This document shows, in pieces, positions 52,801-59,445 of a stretch of DNA of 64,000 nucleotides. Both the position numbers and the translations under genes were made by a program. Below the pieces are notes generated by a model that saw nothing but the letters and a program-made list of their open reading frames with translations, did no database searches and had not been told where the DNA came from. Numbering within the stretch: the stretch's first letter is position 1; each line of letters begins with the position of its first letter. The DNA is taken from contig NC_135777.1 of assembly GCF_028453695.1 (NCBI RefSeq), positions 17,287,714-17,351,713 on the forward strand, in the 5' to 3' direction. Source of the DNA: Augochlora pura. Taxonomy: Eukaryota; Arthropoda; Insecta; Hymenoptera; Halictidae.

Positions 52801-54501
52801 CGCCATTGTGGTGCGACACCTGTTGTACTCGCCTCTAGAGGTCTTCTGAGACCGTATCTTCCCAGGAGCTACTCTATCTCTCACCGATTATCATTCGCAA
52901 CCGAGCAGCTTTAAATAAACGTGAACAACTATTCTTGTATTTCAATTACTTTGAACATGCTAAGTTATGCCTTTATCGAGTCATAAGGATTTTTGGATTG
53001 GCTGTATTAGTATATTATTAATAGACAGATAAGCTGGCACGGAGAATCTTCAGATCTTTTAGAAGATTAGGTCATTATTAATCGACAGAGAAATATACGT
53101 GTGCGTAAGCCATACGCATGCATTAGATACAAATTGAATGAACAAAACGATAGGAACTAATTGTAAAATTAAATATTAATTCAATGATATTAAATGTACA
53201 CGTGTATACGTATATTATAGTGATATTTTATCTATGGCAGATTCAGAGAATCTCGAAGGAAACGACCATCATCTCGAAACAAAAGCCAAACGGCAACGCC
53301 GCGTCAGCTTGAATTTTACGCGCAGCTGTAAACGCAAAAGCGCCCCGATAGTTACCCGGGCAGTCTCTTGTTCGAGCATCCGCACTAATTCCATCAGCTT
53401 TGCCTACCAGAGCAATAAAGCACAGAGACCCCCACCTGTAAGCGTCACGAACAAACGGCACCCAATCCAGACCACCGACCGTTATGTTAACTAGGTAATT
53501 AGCGGTGTCAATGACCCAGAAAACCAATCCCGGAATCCACGGTTGCAGTCGCGAGGGCCAGATAGTCGAAACCAATTTCGCAAGGTATACCAGCGTGTCT
53601 GGTTTAAGATCGATCGGTTGCCGAATTTTCGCGAACCCTAATTCCGGTAGCGTCAACCCTAATTATACTAGCAGAAATCGCGAGAAACTTTGCGGACATT
53701 GACAACTTAACATTTCGCCGCTTTTATTCTGTCGCCTGGTTCGGTTCAAAATTAAAGAAATATTTTTTATCAGAGCAATATTTGCTAAAAGAAAAAAGGA
53801 ATTCCTCCTTCACAATTTTCGTTTATCTAATGCAGAAGAAACATACCTCGAATACCCGATATCGACAATTTAACATTTCGCCTCTTTTATTCTGACGCGA
53901 GTTTTGTTTAAAAATTAAGAAAATATGTTGAATAAATTCTTCGAATAACATTTGATTCGAGCAACATTGCGAATTAATTTAATTAATTCTTTTCGAGTAA
54001 AATTTGCTAAAATAAAAAAGAAATCCTTCCATTTTCTCTTGGTACCATTCGATTCGAAGAAAATGTTGGAAATATTCTCGGACGAAATGAGATTCGAAGA
54101 ATTCGTTCGAAAGATTTTCCCGAACAATTCGTGCGAAACATTTTGCCGAATAGTTTGTTCGTTGCTCGAAGGGATTCGCACGAAAACGCGGAAGAAGAGC
54201 CGGCCTCGGAGTAGCGATCGAGGCTCGCGAGCGCATCGGATGGAAACGCTAAGTGCATAATCCTGTTTACGACTGTTACAGGACGACGATTCGGTATTGG
54301 TGGACGGCGCATGCCAGATACCGGACCCGCTTTACAAGCTGATCGGCAGCATAATCTGCTTTTATATACCGCTGGGCGTGATGCTGCTCACGTACGCGTT
54401 GACGGTCCGATTGCTGGCCGAACAGAGACAGAACATTGGGGGCACGCCGGGAGGTTGGTACTCCGGATGGCTGGGTGGCCCGCAGGGACCACCACCGGGA
54501 G
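34642..54501 (+). CDS. 5-HT2: 5-HT2-type serotonin receptor, partial gene (two internal exons, joined 34642-34874 and 54282-54501)
   Basis: The two exons together encode about 150 residues of a class A aminergic GPCR from TM3 to the start of the third intracellular loop. The reading is continuous across the phase-0 junction (MYSK|DDDSVLVDG). Seen in sequence: the TM3 ligand-anchoring Asp, the DRY motif (SVDRY), the TM4 Trp, the ECL2 Cys (DGACQIPD) and the TM5 Pro (FYIPLGVMLL). The ICL2 signature FGRNKTRRRV and the CQIPDPLYKLIGS segment match insect 5-HT2 receptors as I know the family. These are plasma-membrane serotonin receptors, usually coupled to Gq and phospholipase C. Exons for the N terminus, TM1-2, TM6-7 and the tail are not seen; they are probably outside the window. 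The 19.4 kb intron holds antisense Rpn2 exons. The subfamily call is firm. Alpha versus beta paralogue is less sure; alpha (5-HT2A-like) is favoured. Confidence 0.93.
37395..37646. mobile_element. TTAA MITE, CCCTTTGCACTCGA family (right TTAA mutated)
   Basis: The left end is TTAA then CCCTTTGCACTCGA. The right end is TCGAGTGCAAAGGG then ATGA in place of TTAA. About 250 bp, the same length as the copy at 9366. Confidence 0.8.
37717..37785 (+). repeat. Dispersed repeat, copy 1
   Basis: 69 bp (tggaatattaattaattta...tgacacaatgat) resembling 43421-43489 in the same orientation. Confidence 0.75.
38850..39013 (+). repeat. 21-bp repeat with GC-box-like cores
   Basis: Units such as CTTTTGTATTAACCCCGCCCT. 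At least five recognisable copies, with CCCCGCCCC, CTCCGCCCA, CTCCGCCTC and CCCCGCCCT cores that resemble Sp/KLF-type sites. A regulatory role is only an inference. Confidence 0.7.
39005..40176 (+). other. Cluster of coding-like open stretches, unrecognised (possible decayed element)
   Basis: Several + strand frames of 50-82 codons follow one another. One ends near 39232 (TSMDCCKTVKHLINEEAV), one around 39465-39613 (LKNSLSSLRQLPDCSNNENK), one runs 39743-39904 from an ATG (MDRANFGTNHFDEFRTVV) and one runs 39928-40176 (EGISEIFKRSRAERNQKM). Composition is more balanced than the surroundings and purine-rich. No domain recognised. Best guess is a decayed mobile-element or gene remnant. Confidence 0.25.
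40182..40445. mobile_element. TTAA-type MITE, TTTACCGACCGGT family
   Basis: The left end is TCAACATTTTACCGACCGGT (TTAA decayed to TCAA). The right end, read inward, is TTAACAATTTACCGACCGGT. 264 bp, non-coding. A relative lies at 57847-58009. Confidence 0.75.
42110..42432. mobile_element. TTAA MITE, CCCCTTGC variant
   Basis: TTAA at both ends (42110-42113 and 42429-42432). Inverted ends are CCCCTTGCGCTA and CCCCTTGCACTA; 323 bp. Contains a T16 run and a chance frame (42205-42393). Confidence 0.8.
43142..43692 (+). repeat. Direct duplication of ~205 bp
   Basis: Copies are 43142-43348 and 43490-43692. Both end with an identical-looking aacattttgaaccgtggtcc followed by a GCCCCA motif. Confidence 0.9.
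43421..43489 (+). repeat. Dispersed repeat, copy 2
   Basis: Resembles 37717-37785 in the same orientation. It lies exactly between the two copies of the 205-bp duplication. Confidence 0.75.
45901..45986 (+). repeat. 29-bp AT-rich repeat, three copies
   Basis: catttttaatatttatatac followed by gtattttaa, repeated with changes. Not related in sequence to the 29-bp array at 1.7 kb. Confidence 0.85.
46851..46856 (-). promoter_or_regulatory. Probable Rpn2 polyadenylation signal (AATAAA)
   Basis: On the minus strand AATAAA lies about 320 bp downstream of the Rpn2 stop codon and is the first canonical hexamer in that direction. The stretch 46857-47173 is then the likely 3'UTR. Inferred from sequence only. 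A second AATAAA on the same strand lies at 46641-46646. Confidence 0.55.
47174..47244 (-). CDS. Rpn2: Rpn2 terminal exon with stop codon
   Basis: The acceptor atgtttcag is followed by two bases completing an Ala codon, then 22 codons ending PPIPFEYNDD and TAA at 47176-47174. Human PSMD1 ends in a very similar acidic PPEPFEYIDD-type tail. This conserved acidic end is known in the family to bind Rpn13, the ubiquitin receptor, so it is probably functional here. Confidence 0.93.
47174..51101 (-). CDS. Rpn2: 26S proteasome regulatory subunit Rpn2/PSMD1, C-terminal portion (joined 51101-50767, 50062-49710, 48626-48221, 47244-47174)
   Basis: Four exons encode about 387 residues matching the C-terminal ~40% of the PSMD1/Rpn2 family (human protein ~950 residues). 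Rpn2 is the large non-ATPase scaffold of the 19S base and helps organise the receptors Rpn1, Rpn10 and Rpn13. Recognisable blocks in order: TPEQCPSVVSLL and PC repeats (RYGAAMALGIACAGTG, VRQGALIASAMILIQQTE), HEDVMAKFGAILAQGI, the NVTVSLQSRTGHT segment, a long Lys/Glu (KEKE) stretch, PNFEILQNPARV, and the end EELVEPVAAFGPKPDEE...PFEYNDD. All phases fit. Introns are 704, 1083 and 976 bp. The set lies antisense inside the 19.4 kb 5-HT2 intron. No exon for the first ~60% of the protein was found upstream (51.1-64 kb), so this is either the end of a gene with a giant intron or a partial duplicate. Nothing in the visible part is broken. Confidence 0.93.
47245..48220 (-). other. Rpn2 last intron
   Basis: 976 bp with donor gtaagt and acceptor tgtttcag. 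Unusually CpG-rich for an intron in this window. Opposite-strand frames inside it have no domain. Confidence 0.7.
48221..48626 (-). CDS. Rpn2: Rpn2 exon: expanded KEKE region and C-terminal beta domain
   Basis: The acceptor taataacag is followed by an in-phase GAT; there are 135 codons and one base, and the donor is gtaagt (48220-48215). The first ~75 codons are nearly pure Lys/Glu with Ser, Thr and Ala spacers (repeats of EKTEK, EKSEK, EKAEK). This is longer and more repetitive than the short KEKE stretch of human PSMD1. The rest (PNFEILQNPARVLRQQLKVI, DLQIGGIVMV, EEELVEPVA) is the conserved C-terminal domain. The repeats are encoded by a near-tandem CTTCTCCGT-type pattern on the + strand, prone to slippage. 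Confidence 0.93.
48627..49709 (-). other. Rpn2 intron containing a minisatellite
   Basis: 1083 bp, donor gtgagt and acceptor aataacag. About 40% of it is the 17-bp array listed separately. Confidence 0.75.
49264..49703 (+). repeat. 17-bp tandem repeat reaching the Rpn2 splice donor
   Basis: Unit GCTAGAAAGGAAATAAT/GTTAGAAAGGACATAGT repeated at 17-bp spacing, interrupted around 49440-49535. The last unit (gctggta) runs into the donor complement actcac at 49704. Confidence 0.85.
49710..50062 (-). CDS. Rpn2: Rpn2 exon: end of toroid and start of C-terminal domain
   Basis: The acceptor ttgtttcag completes the split Gly codon (DAG|G), giving GGRNVTVSLQSRTGHT, a strongly conserved Rpn2 segment. 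There are 117 codons and the exon ends in phase 0 at the donor gtgagt (49709-49704). The aromatic stretch FTQYWYWFPLAH and the block PSVYAYPAPLEEKK match the family. The exon ends in a charged Arg/Lys/Glu run leading to the KEKE region. A 17-bp tandem array begins essentially at its donor. Confidence 0.94.
50063..50766 (-). other. Rpn2 intron containing a TTAA element
   Basis: 704 bp, donor gtgagc and acceptor ttgtttcag. The middle third is the MITE at 50410-50648; the remainder is AT-rich. Confidence 0.75.
50410..50648. mobile_element. TTAA MITE with TTAACC..TTA..GCGTA ends
   Basis: The left end TTAACCACTTAGCTGCGTA and the inverted right end TTAACCTGTTAACCGCGTA match at about 15 of 19 positions. 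239 bp, non-coding, inserted in an Rpn2 intron. Confidence 0.65.
50767..51101 (-). CDS. Rpn2: Rpn2 exon: last PC (proteasome/cyclosome) repeats
   Basis: The minus-strand acceptor ctgttgcag precedes base 51101, which supplies the third base of a split Arg codon (the family has LFR before TPEQC). There are 111 codons and one trailing base. The donor gtgagc lies at 50766-50761. The exon encodes alpha-helical PC repeats with the typical G-A-A-x-A-L-G-I-A-x-A-G-T-G and R-Q-G-A-L-I-A-S patterns that form the Rpn2 toroid. Reading on past the donor reaches a stop after two codons, which supports the splice site. Confidence 0.93.
51189..51829. mobile_element. Long-TIR mariner-like element (CAGGGTGTSCCAAATTTTA ends)
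   Basis: The left arm from 51189 and the right arm ending at 51829 are inverted copies over about 110-120 bp. Both carry, read inward, aaacataggtcatatagaac/agcttt and an AAAATGT/GAAATGT block. TA flanks fit a Tc1/mariner relative. The centre is occupied by a second element. It lies 88 bp upstream of the Rpn2 PC-repeat exon acceptor. Confidence 0.85.
51317..51605. mobile_element. TTAA element nested inside the mariner-like element
   Basis: TTAA at 51317-51320 and 51602-51605. The ends CCCTCGG and CCCTCCG are followed by the subterminal inverted segment GCCGGAGTCATT...TGACTC in both halves. 289 bp. The nesting gives a relative age: it is the younger insertion. Confidence 0.75.
51830..54281. 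other. 5-HT2 intron, 3' part; no Rpn2 exon found
   Basis: Searched on the - strand for the missing Rpn2 exons without success. Contains a CpG-rich patch (51840-52120), AT-rich DNA and one unexplained minus-strand frame. The last 350 bp before the 5-HT2 acceptor have repeated ttcgaanaaat-like motifs. Confidence 0.6.
53243..53662 (-). other. Unrecognised hydrophobic, Trp-rich open frame
   Basis: About 137 codons open on the minus strand after a TAA three codons upstream. The only near-start codon is TTG. The translation is hydrophobic with five Trp in ~60 residues (RLQPWIPGLVFWVIDTANYL, GGLDWVPFVRDAYRW, LCFIALVGKADG), consistent with membrane segments. Possible internal splice sites occur (acttacag and ctg|gtaggc). 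I do not recognise the family. It may be a small nested gene exon, a transposon relic or chance. Confidence 0.3.
54282..54501 (+). CDS. 5-HT2: 5-HT2 receptor exon: ECL2, TM5 and start of ICL3
   Basis: The acceptor is gactgttacag ending at 54281. There are 73 codons plus the first base of a split Gly codon, and the donor gttagt begins at 54502 (phase 1). Cys11 is the ECL2 cysteine that bonds to TM3. Pro30 is 5.50, which makes Gly22 5.42, Ser23 5.43 and Cys26 5.46. TM5 continues through LLTYALTVRLLAEQ. It is followed by a Gly/Pro/Trp-rich ICL3 beginning (GGWYSGWLGGPQGPPPGG), low-complexity as is usual for invertebrate 5-HT2 ICL3. The frame joins the previous exon without gain or loss. Confidence 0.95.
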
Positions 54502-54687
54502 GTTAGTGTGTTATCAGGTACACCGACCTGTTACATTTCTTGGATGAGACGCGAACGAGACGGTCGCGCGTGAAAAGCGGCCCGTACGCCTCGTTCTCCT
54601 TTACGGCCGCTTTTTCGACGCCCGAGAATTTACCGACAGGTGTGCCCTGGGACCACGAACGTCATCGAAAAGTGGTCTGCGACGACG

Positions 54688-54906
54688 TTGACCCTTTGCG
54701 CACGAAGCTAGTTTAACCCTTTGCAGCACGACTCCTTCTCACGTTGCGTTGATTAACACTTATTTGTCCTTAATCATTTTCCTAATAGGACTAGACAATT
54801 TTTGTTTCTTGTATCGTTTTTATTTATCTTTCTTTCTATACTTTGATAACAGACGAATTTATTTTTATTTCAATATCTGACTCGTTATTACAGTGCAAGA
54901 GGTTAC
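54688..54906. mobile_element. TTAA MITE, CCCTTTGCA family, next to a fossil end
   Basis: A left end TTTAACCCTTTGCAGCACGA (TTAA at 54713) and a right end read inward as CCTCTTGCACTG (flank TTAC). About 194 bp. A second left end, TTGACCCTTTGCGCACGA, lies 25 bp upstream at 54688, which suggests an older copy was disrupted. Confidence 0.65.
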
Positions 54907-55721
54907 CCCTGAATCCAAAACGTCCTTTTACACTACTCACATTTAATACAGTTTATTTATTTAGACAGAATAAATCTATTCTACCATATTTACGTTTGGG
55001 ACACTTTCTGTATCAATAAATTTAATTAATAATACTTAATCATATTTTTATATAATTATTTCTGGTACAAGAATTCGTCATGCTTCTTTTAGACTTTATG
55101 GTCATTGTTCTGTTCAAACGAGAGCTTAGTGTGGCCTCTAATGCTGATAAAAAAGGTCACCGATAATCTAGACACCTCGACAAATATTTTTCCATCGCCG
55201 CAATGTTTGCCATCCCGAGTAACGTTATCCGTAAAAATTCTTCTCTCGATGAAAAATAAATGTGTTCAAGATAATCGCGTGTATTTAACGTAAAACATCA
55301 GCGAAGATATTTCAACTGTGAAAACTGAAATCGGCGAGCTGCTTCTTTATCAATTACAAAGGATTCCAGTAATCCCTGTTCTTCTGTTAAATAAACGTCT
55401 CCGACCTTTCCTCGCAGTTGCTCTTCGTATTCATCGTCGGTCGATCAAGACGGAACAACGAACGAGAGTTTCGCTTTGTCGAGCGGACGCCGGTTCGACG
55501 AACGTTTCCCGATTGTATCGCGGTAAAGCGGACCGCGTCGACGCTTTTGCACGTGGAAACAAAGTTCCAGGGTTCCGTGCCGCGAGTAAATAAATATTTG
55601 CGAAGAGCACAGAGACGTTCTCTTATTATTTACCGCGGGCAAGAGATGAAACCGATCGCAAAGGAGTAGTTCCGCCGCTGGAGATCGCAGTTCGAATCGA
55701 TAGCGGAAAGAGGGGTAGCTC

Positions 55722-55723
<2 letters not shown>

Positions 55724-55756
<33 letters not shown>
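55724..55756 (+). repeat. (GA)n microsatellite
   Basis: About 15 AG/GA units. Confidence 0.9.
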
Positions 55757-55758
<2 letters not shown>

Positions 55759-56232
55759 CCGAGAGCTTGGAGAGACGAGGAACGGAGTGCTTCGCGGCGA
55801 AATAGACGGTTTTTTTAAAAGCGAGGCGAGTCCGCGGGACTCCTTTGTGCTCGTCGGGATACCGCCGAGAACAGCTTGAAATTATTTCTTTCGGCGAACA
55901 ACAGATTGAACTTTGAAACAGCGGTGGAAGGGGAGGGGGGGAAGGGCCGCGGCGCGCTTATGCAGTCCCGCGTCATCTCTCCGCCGGAAAAGAAGTTCTA
56001 ACCCGTCGAAAAGTTTGACCCGTCGATCCGTTAAGGCTGCCGGGAAAACTCTTGTAAAATTCCCGTGATCCCGGCGAGAGGAAGCCGGGAAGCTACTTCA
56101 TTGAACAGGAATCTCGAAGATGATACTTTACAAAGCGCGGCGCGCGCGGAGAAAAAATTGCAAAGGGCGCCGTGAATTTTAATAAACCGTTCTAACGCTT
56201 CGACTACCTCAAAGGATACTCGCGCCAGCTCG

Positions 56233-56560
56233 CAGACGTCAAATATTTGAAATTCCACCGTCGGACGAGATGAATTAAGTAATAGTTTTCTTGGTTTAGT
56301 TATCTGTTTGATGTGTCGGGTGGAGGCGAGTAATAATTTTCTTTCTTTTAAATCACTTATTTGAGATTATAGAGAGATTAAATAGTGCAGATGTCAAATA
56401 TTTAAAATTTCACATCAGAGAAGATGAATTAAATAATAGTTTTCTTTGTTTAATAATTTTCTTTCTTTTAATCGCTTATTTGAGATTATACAGACATCAA
56501 ATTGTGCAGATATCAAATATTAAAAATTTCACATCAGATAAGATGAATTAAATATTCACC
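56233..56560 (+). repeat. ~120-bp tandem triplication
   Basis: Three diverged copies containing cagacgtcaaatatttgaaa, an atgaattaaataatag block and taataattttctttctttt. The latter block occurs at 56331 and 56451, 120 bp apart. Confidence 0.85.
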
Positions 56561-57846
56561 TTAATTAAATAATTATCTGTTTGAAAGAAAGAAAGTTATT
56601 CATCGCTTCCGTCTGATATATCAATCACCTATTTCAGATTACACATTAATATGAAATAATAGTTTAGCTTCCTCTAACCATCTATCCGACATCGTAATAA
56701 ATAATTCGCCTTCCATTTTTCAAAACGATTCTCTAACACCGCCCGCGAGGAAGTTTGTCAAGTCGAAGGATGAGCGAAAACGCATCGTCGTGAAATCGAT
56801 TCGACCGATTTTTAGCGCGCGGGAGTAAAATGAAATTCCGTCGAAAGTTTCGCGTTTGTTACGACGCGGGGCCGATACGAGCTGGGCCATAAATCCGGGA
56901 AATATGTTGCGTAATAAATATCGATAATTTAGTGTCGAGCAGTCCGGGTCGGTCGGACGTGCATAAATAAAAAGGCGAATAAATCGTGAGCTTGGGCGCG
57001 GGCGCGTTACAAGCACTGATAAAAATCGACCGTTAAAATGAGATCCGCCGCGATACGTTCCCGATCACCGGGGACAGGCTATTGTGGCAAGTAACGTTTC
57101 ATTTCCGGTATATCGATAAAGCCTTCCCCCCCGAACCCCGTCGCGGGAAGGACACGGTCTTTGAAGCGTCGCGGAACCCAATAATCCTGGTAATCGATCG
57201 ATTTGCTCCCGGTTGAAATTGTCCGGCCGCTTTGTCGCGATTTTTCCCGTTCCGTGGGGAAGGAGGCGATCCACCCCGCTGCTGCTTCGCGGGAACCGCT
57301 TCCGTTTTCAAGGGAGTTTCAAAGAAATCACCGGCGTGAACGGAGGGAACCGGTGTAAGTCGATTTGCGGCGGGCCAATTCCGATATCGATGCGACGACG
57401 CGCGCGCTCGCGCTCGCGCGGAGTCCGAGGAAAATTTGTCTTACAGTTCCGTGGAATTCAAAGGGAACCGAACGGAGTATGCTTTCAATTCACTTCTGAG
57501 ATGCTGGGTAAAGAAACGTTTCATACAATTGTTTACTTATTTCTGAAAGAATTGTTTTGATAACAGTTGTTAGAAGATTGGAAGATTTATAGAGCAGTTC
57601 GTGTAGGAGTCGCAAAAGTAGATGCGTTAATCGGTTGCGAATAATGAGCGATAGAGGACAAATGGGCGTGGCTTATAGCGTCTACTATTTTTTGGAAGAA
57701 TATTAGAATCAACGTCGATATTTTTTGATCGATGTTGACGAGATTTAATGTCGATTAAACGCGGTAGTGATTTTAACAATGTAGTTATTGATACTTTGTA
57801 GCTGTTTGTAATTGACCACTGCAAATTATAAAAATCAATTTATCTT

Positions 57847-58009
57847 TTAATACTTTACCGACCGGTAGCATGCGAACCGTTTGCCACAGCAACAAAAATG
57901 CGGCTAAATATTAGACAGCTCTCTCAACGAATAAAATAAATTAACTTAGCTAAAATAAATATTACCCACCGCTAATGTTATAAAAATACACCGTTCGATA
58001 AAGTGTTAA
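57847..58009. mobile_element. TTAA MITE, TTTACCGACCGG family
   Basis: The left end TTAATACTTTACCGACCGG and the inverted right end TTAACACTTTATCGAACGG match at 16 of 19 positions. 163 bp. Related to the copy at 40182. Confidence 0.75.
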
Positions 58010-58306
58010 TATCCTCGAGAATTCTATCTGAAAACCCGGGATTTCGGGCAACAATCCGCGGCGTATCGTCGCTGTAAATTTGAACAGGCTGCTGCAACGG
58101 AAAGGATCAATAGGAACTAATTATATTCTATAATTCAAGAAACGTCGAGTCATTAATTTGAGCCGGGTCTACGGGCGCCCGACGGTAAATGCTCGGTGAT
58201 TAATGAACGAAAGCGTGCGTTATACACAGGTGTGTTGGCTATCCAAATATTAACGTTAAAGAAGTGAATTAGCGGGCACCTTGCGCACCGACGATAAATA
58301 AAGTTA

Positions 58307-58327
58307 ACGCGCGCGCGCGCGCGCGCC
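58307..58327 (+). repeat. (CG)n tract
   Basis: About ten CG units between gttaa and ccgggg. A potential Z-DNA former. Confidence 0.9.
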
Positions 58328-58589
58328 GGGGAGAGTGTCGACGAGGAGAGAGAACACCGCTCTCTCCGCTCTCTTGACGTTCGCAATTCCCAAAAGATCT
58401 GGACGTAATCGGATTTCGCGGTCACCCGGATTATCGAGTTATCGCGCGATCAACGGCGCCATGTTTCTCCATTCAAGATTAATAGCCTCGACCAATCCGT
58501 CATAATTTCTTCAACGCGAAATCCTTATTATAGATCTTTTTAAGCGGCTGTTACGCGTTCGACGGAAGTCAATAGTCGATCGTGTTTGA

Positions 58590-58737
58590 TTAACCCTTTG
58601 CACTCCGAATTTTATTTCAGTTAACAGCTCTCAACATTTATTTATTTGGACATGATATAATGTCCAGTGGGACTCGATAATGGAGCTCCTCAGATAAAAA
58701 CTAATGTTATACTCGACATAGGAGTGCAAAGGGTTAA
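58590..58737. mobile_element. TTAA MITE, CCCTTTGCACTCC, shortest copy
   Basis: Intact TTAA at both ends, perfect inverted CCCTTTGCACTCC, and only 148 bp. Confidence 0.85.
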
Positions 58738-59164
58738 AGATTAAATAACGAACGTTGCGGCTTTCTTCGTTTCTCGAATTCAATTGTGTTCGCCGAATAA
58801 AATATTGACGCGAAGAACATCAAATAAAAATCGATTCGGTTGCCTTCGATGATTTCTGATTTAATTGAAAATATTTCTGGTAACCATTAATTCAATCAAC
58901 ATCGTTTCTAATAATTAGTATTATTCAATGCGTAAATATTAATTACTTAATGCATCTCAATCAGTCATCGTTCAATTGAAAAATATTTGACGGTTACACT
59001 AATCAGATTAATTAAATAGAAATCGATGTTCAGCACCATGCCTGTTTACTTAAATTTAGTTGATTATTCTCTCTTAACGTCATAAATCAATTTGCTCTTT
59101 CAATCGCATTTTACTAAAATGCATTACTTGCTACATACTGCAAAACTCTTTTATCGATAAACAA

Positions 59165-59445
59165 ACGTATTATATCTCGTACAAAATAAAAGAAACAATC
59201 TCACAAAATAACTTTTCTGTAATGTTAAGTGCAATTCAAAATAATTTCGTCTTAATCCAAGATGGCGTTCGATCTACAGCTTTTCTATAATGTTAAATGC
59301 AATTCGGAATAATTTCGTTTTAAATACGTATCTCTATTTCTCGTACAAAATAAAAGAAACAATCTAACGAAATAACTTTCCTATAATGTTAATTACAATT
59401 CAGAATAATTTCGTCTTAATCCAAGACGGCGTTCGATCTACAGCT
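59165..59445 (+). repeat. ~122-bp direct duplication with a partial third copy
   Basis: Copies are 59165-59286 and 59322-59445. Both contain tctcgtacaaaataaaagaa and cgttcgatctacagctt. A 40-bp partial copy lies between them. Confidence 0.9.
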
